Source: an uncultured Prevotella sp. (lineage in GTDB: Bacteria > Bacteroidota > Bacteroidia > Bacteroidales > Bacteroidaceae). From it: 6,653 nucleotides of DNA. How positions within the stretch are numbered: the first letter of the stretch is position 1; the number at the start of each line of letters is the position of its first letter. The position numbers were made by a program, and so were the translations under genes. This document shows positions 6,420-6,653 of this stretch, piece after piece. Where the stretch lies: assembly GCA_937880835.1 (NCBI GenBank), contig CALGRN010000209.1, positions 1 to 6,653 on the forward strand. The letters are read 5' to 3'. The notes beneath the pieces are model-generated. The model was not told where the DNA came from. It searched no databases and worked only from the letters and a program-made list of their open reading frames with translations.

Positions 6420-6450
6420 CAAAGTTAGTTAAAATAGAGATATTTACCAA
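6420..6450 (-). promoter_or_regulatory. Bacteroidetes-type promoter for the Ca2+-ATPase/HAD/ribF/CPBP operon
   Basis: On the minus strand, TTG (6450-6448) is followed after 20 bases by TAACTTTG (6427-6420), an exact TAnnTTTG match. The predicted transcript starts a few bases further on, with a leader of about 20 bases or less before ATG 6396. The -33 element sits inside a short TTGA repeat (TTGATTGATTGG, minus strand). No other promoter is evident between the four genes. Confidence 0.8.
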
Positions 6451-6593
6451 TCAATCAATATATTTTAACTACAAAAACGGCTGTGCTTAAACGTTTCTTC
6501 AATATTATTTCAATGCCCTGAGTTCGTCGTTATTGCATAACCGTATTGGCTTATCATGCAAGCACTTGCTTATTGTATGTTTCGGCGTAATGG
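6451..6593. other. Intergenic region upstream of the operon promoter, no gene supported
   Basis: This stretch is AT-rich and without a convincing start codon plus open frame on either strand. It contains a small inverted repeat, GCAAG 6558-6562 and CTTGC 6565-6569. A start-less 46-codon minus-strand frame (6645-6505) crosses it, but I do not accept that as a gene. Confidence 0.4.
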
Positions 6594-6630
6594 ACAAATG
6601 GTAGGCTGGCACATTCCAGCCTACTTTGTT
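6594..6630 (+). terminator. Strong hairpin, probable intrinsic terminator
   Basis: GTAGGCTGG (6601-6609) pairs perfectly with CCAGCCTAC (6616-6624) around a 6-base loop. Past a 2-base bulge, ACAAA (6594-6598) pairs with TTTGT (6625-6629). On the plus strand the stem runs into TTTGTTATATT, a typical T-rich tail. On the minus strand the tail is CATTTGTCC, so it could work weakly in that direction to end a gene entering from the right. No plus-strand gene directly precedes it within this window, so its owner is unclear: it may insulate the operon promoter, or end a small RNA or a neighbouring transcript. Confidence 0.65.
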
Positions 6631-6653
6631 ATATTCAGGAACCCATCAATAAA

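Noticed and set aside
6505..6645. 46-codon minus-strand open frame ending NNDELRALK
   Set aside because: The codon content looks fair, but it has no start codon, begins directly after a stop, runs through the terminator-like hairpin, and is short enough to arise by chance. A decayed gene end remains possible.

Overview
The window looks like chromosomal DNA from a Bacteroidales bacterium, most likely Prevotella or a close relative. Three things point there. Both promoters I can place have the Bacteroidetes form (TTG/TTTG, 20 bases, TAnnTTTG). The gene starts have AT-rich leaders without a clear Shine-Dalgarno sequence. The intergenic DNA carries AT-rich repeats of a style I associate with Prevotella; that last point is from memory, not from a search.

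Layout. Bases 1-568 hold no gene I can support firmly. They contain a 55-codon small open frame (46-213), a 23-bp perfect inverted repeat (156-178 / 222-244), three exact-period 22-bp tandem repeats (256-321), a 9-bp hairpin (362-387), an 18-bp near-palindrome (443-460), and then a promoter for a plus-strand acyl-ACP thioesterase (569-1339). A 63-bp convergent gap with small palindromes follows. The rest is one tight minus-strand cluster, read right to left: a PMCA-type calcium-transporting P-type ATPase (6396-3760), a HAD-superfamily phosphatase (3763-3152), the bifunctional riboflavin kinase/FAD synthetase RibF (3147-2203) and a CPBP-family intramembrane protease (2206-1403). Junctions are a 4-bp ATGA overlap, a 4-bp gap and a second 4-bp ATGA overlap, so the four genes are almost certainly co-transcribed from the promoter at 6420-6450. 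A strong hairpin, probably a terminator, lies at 6594-6630 near the right edge.

How the genes work together. The ATPase exports Ca2+ from the cytoplasm, RibF turns riboflavin into FMN and FAD, the HAD protein is a soluble phosphatase of unknown substrate, and the CPBP protein is a membrane protease or related scaffold. The translational coupling is clear, but no shared pathway is obvious. The most testable link is that the HAD enzyme, directly next to ribF, acts on a flavin-pathway phosphate. I found no defence system, transposase, CRISPR array, tRNA or rRNA. The coding part is ordinary; the least explained DNA is the repeat-rich region at 156-321.
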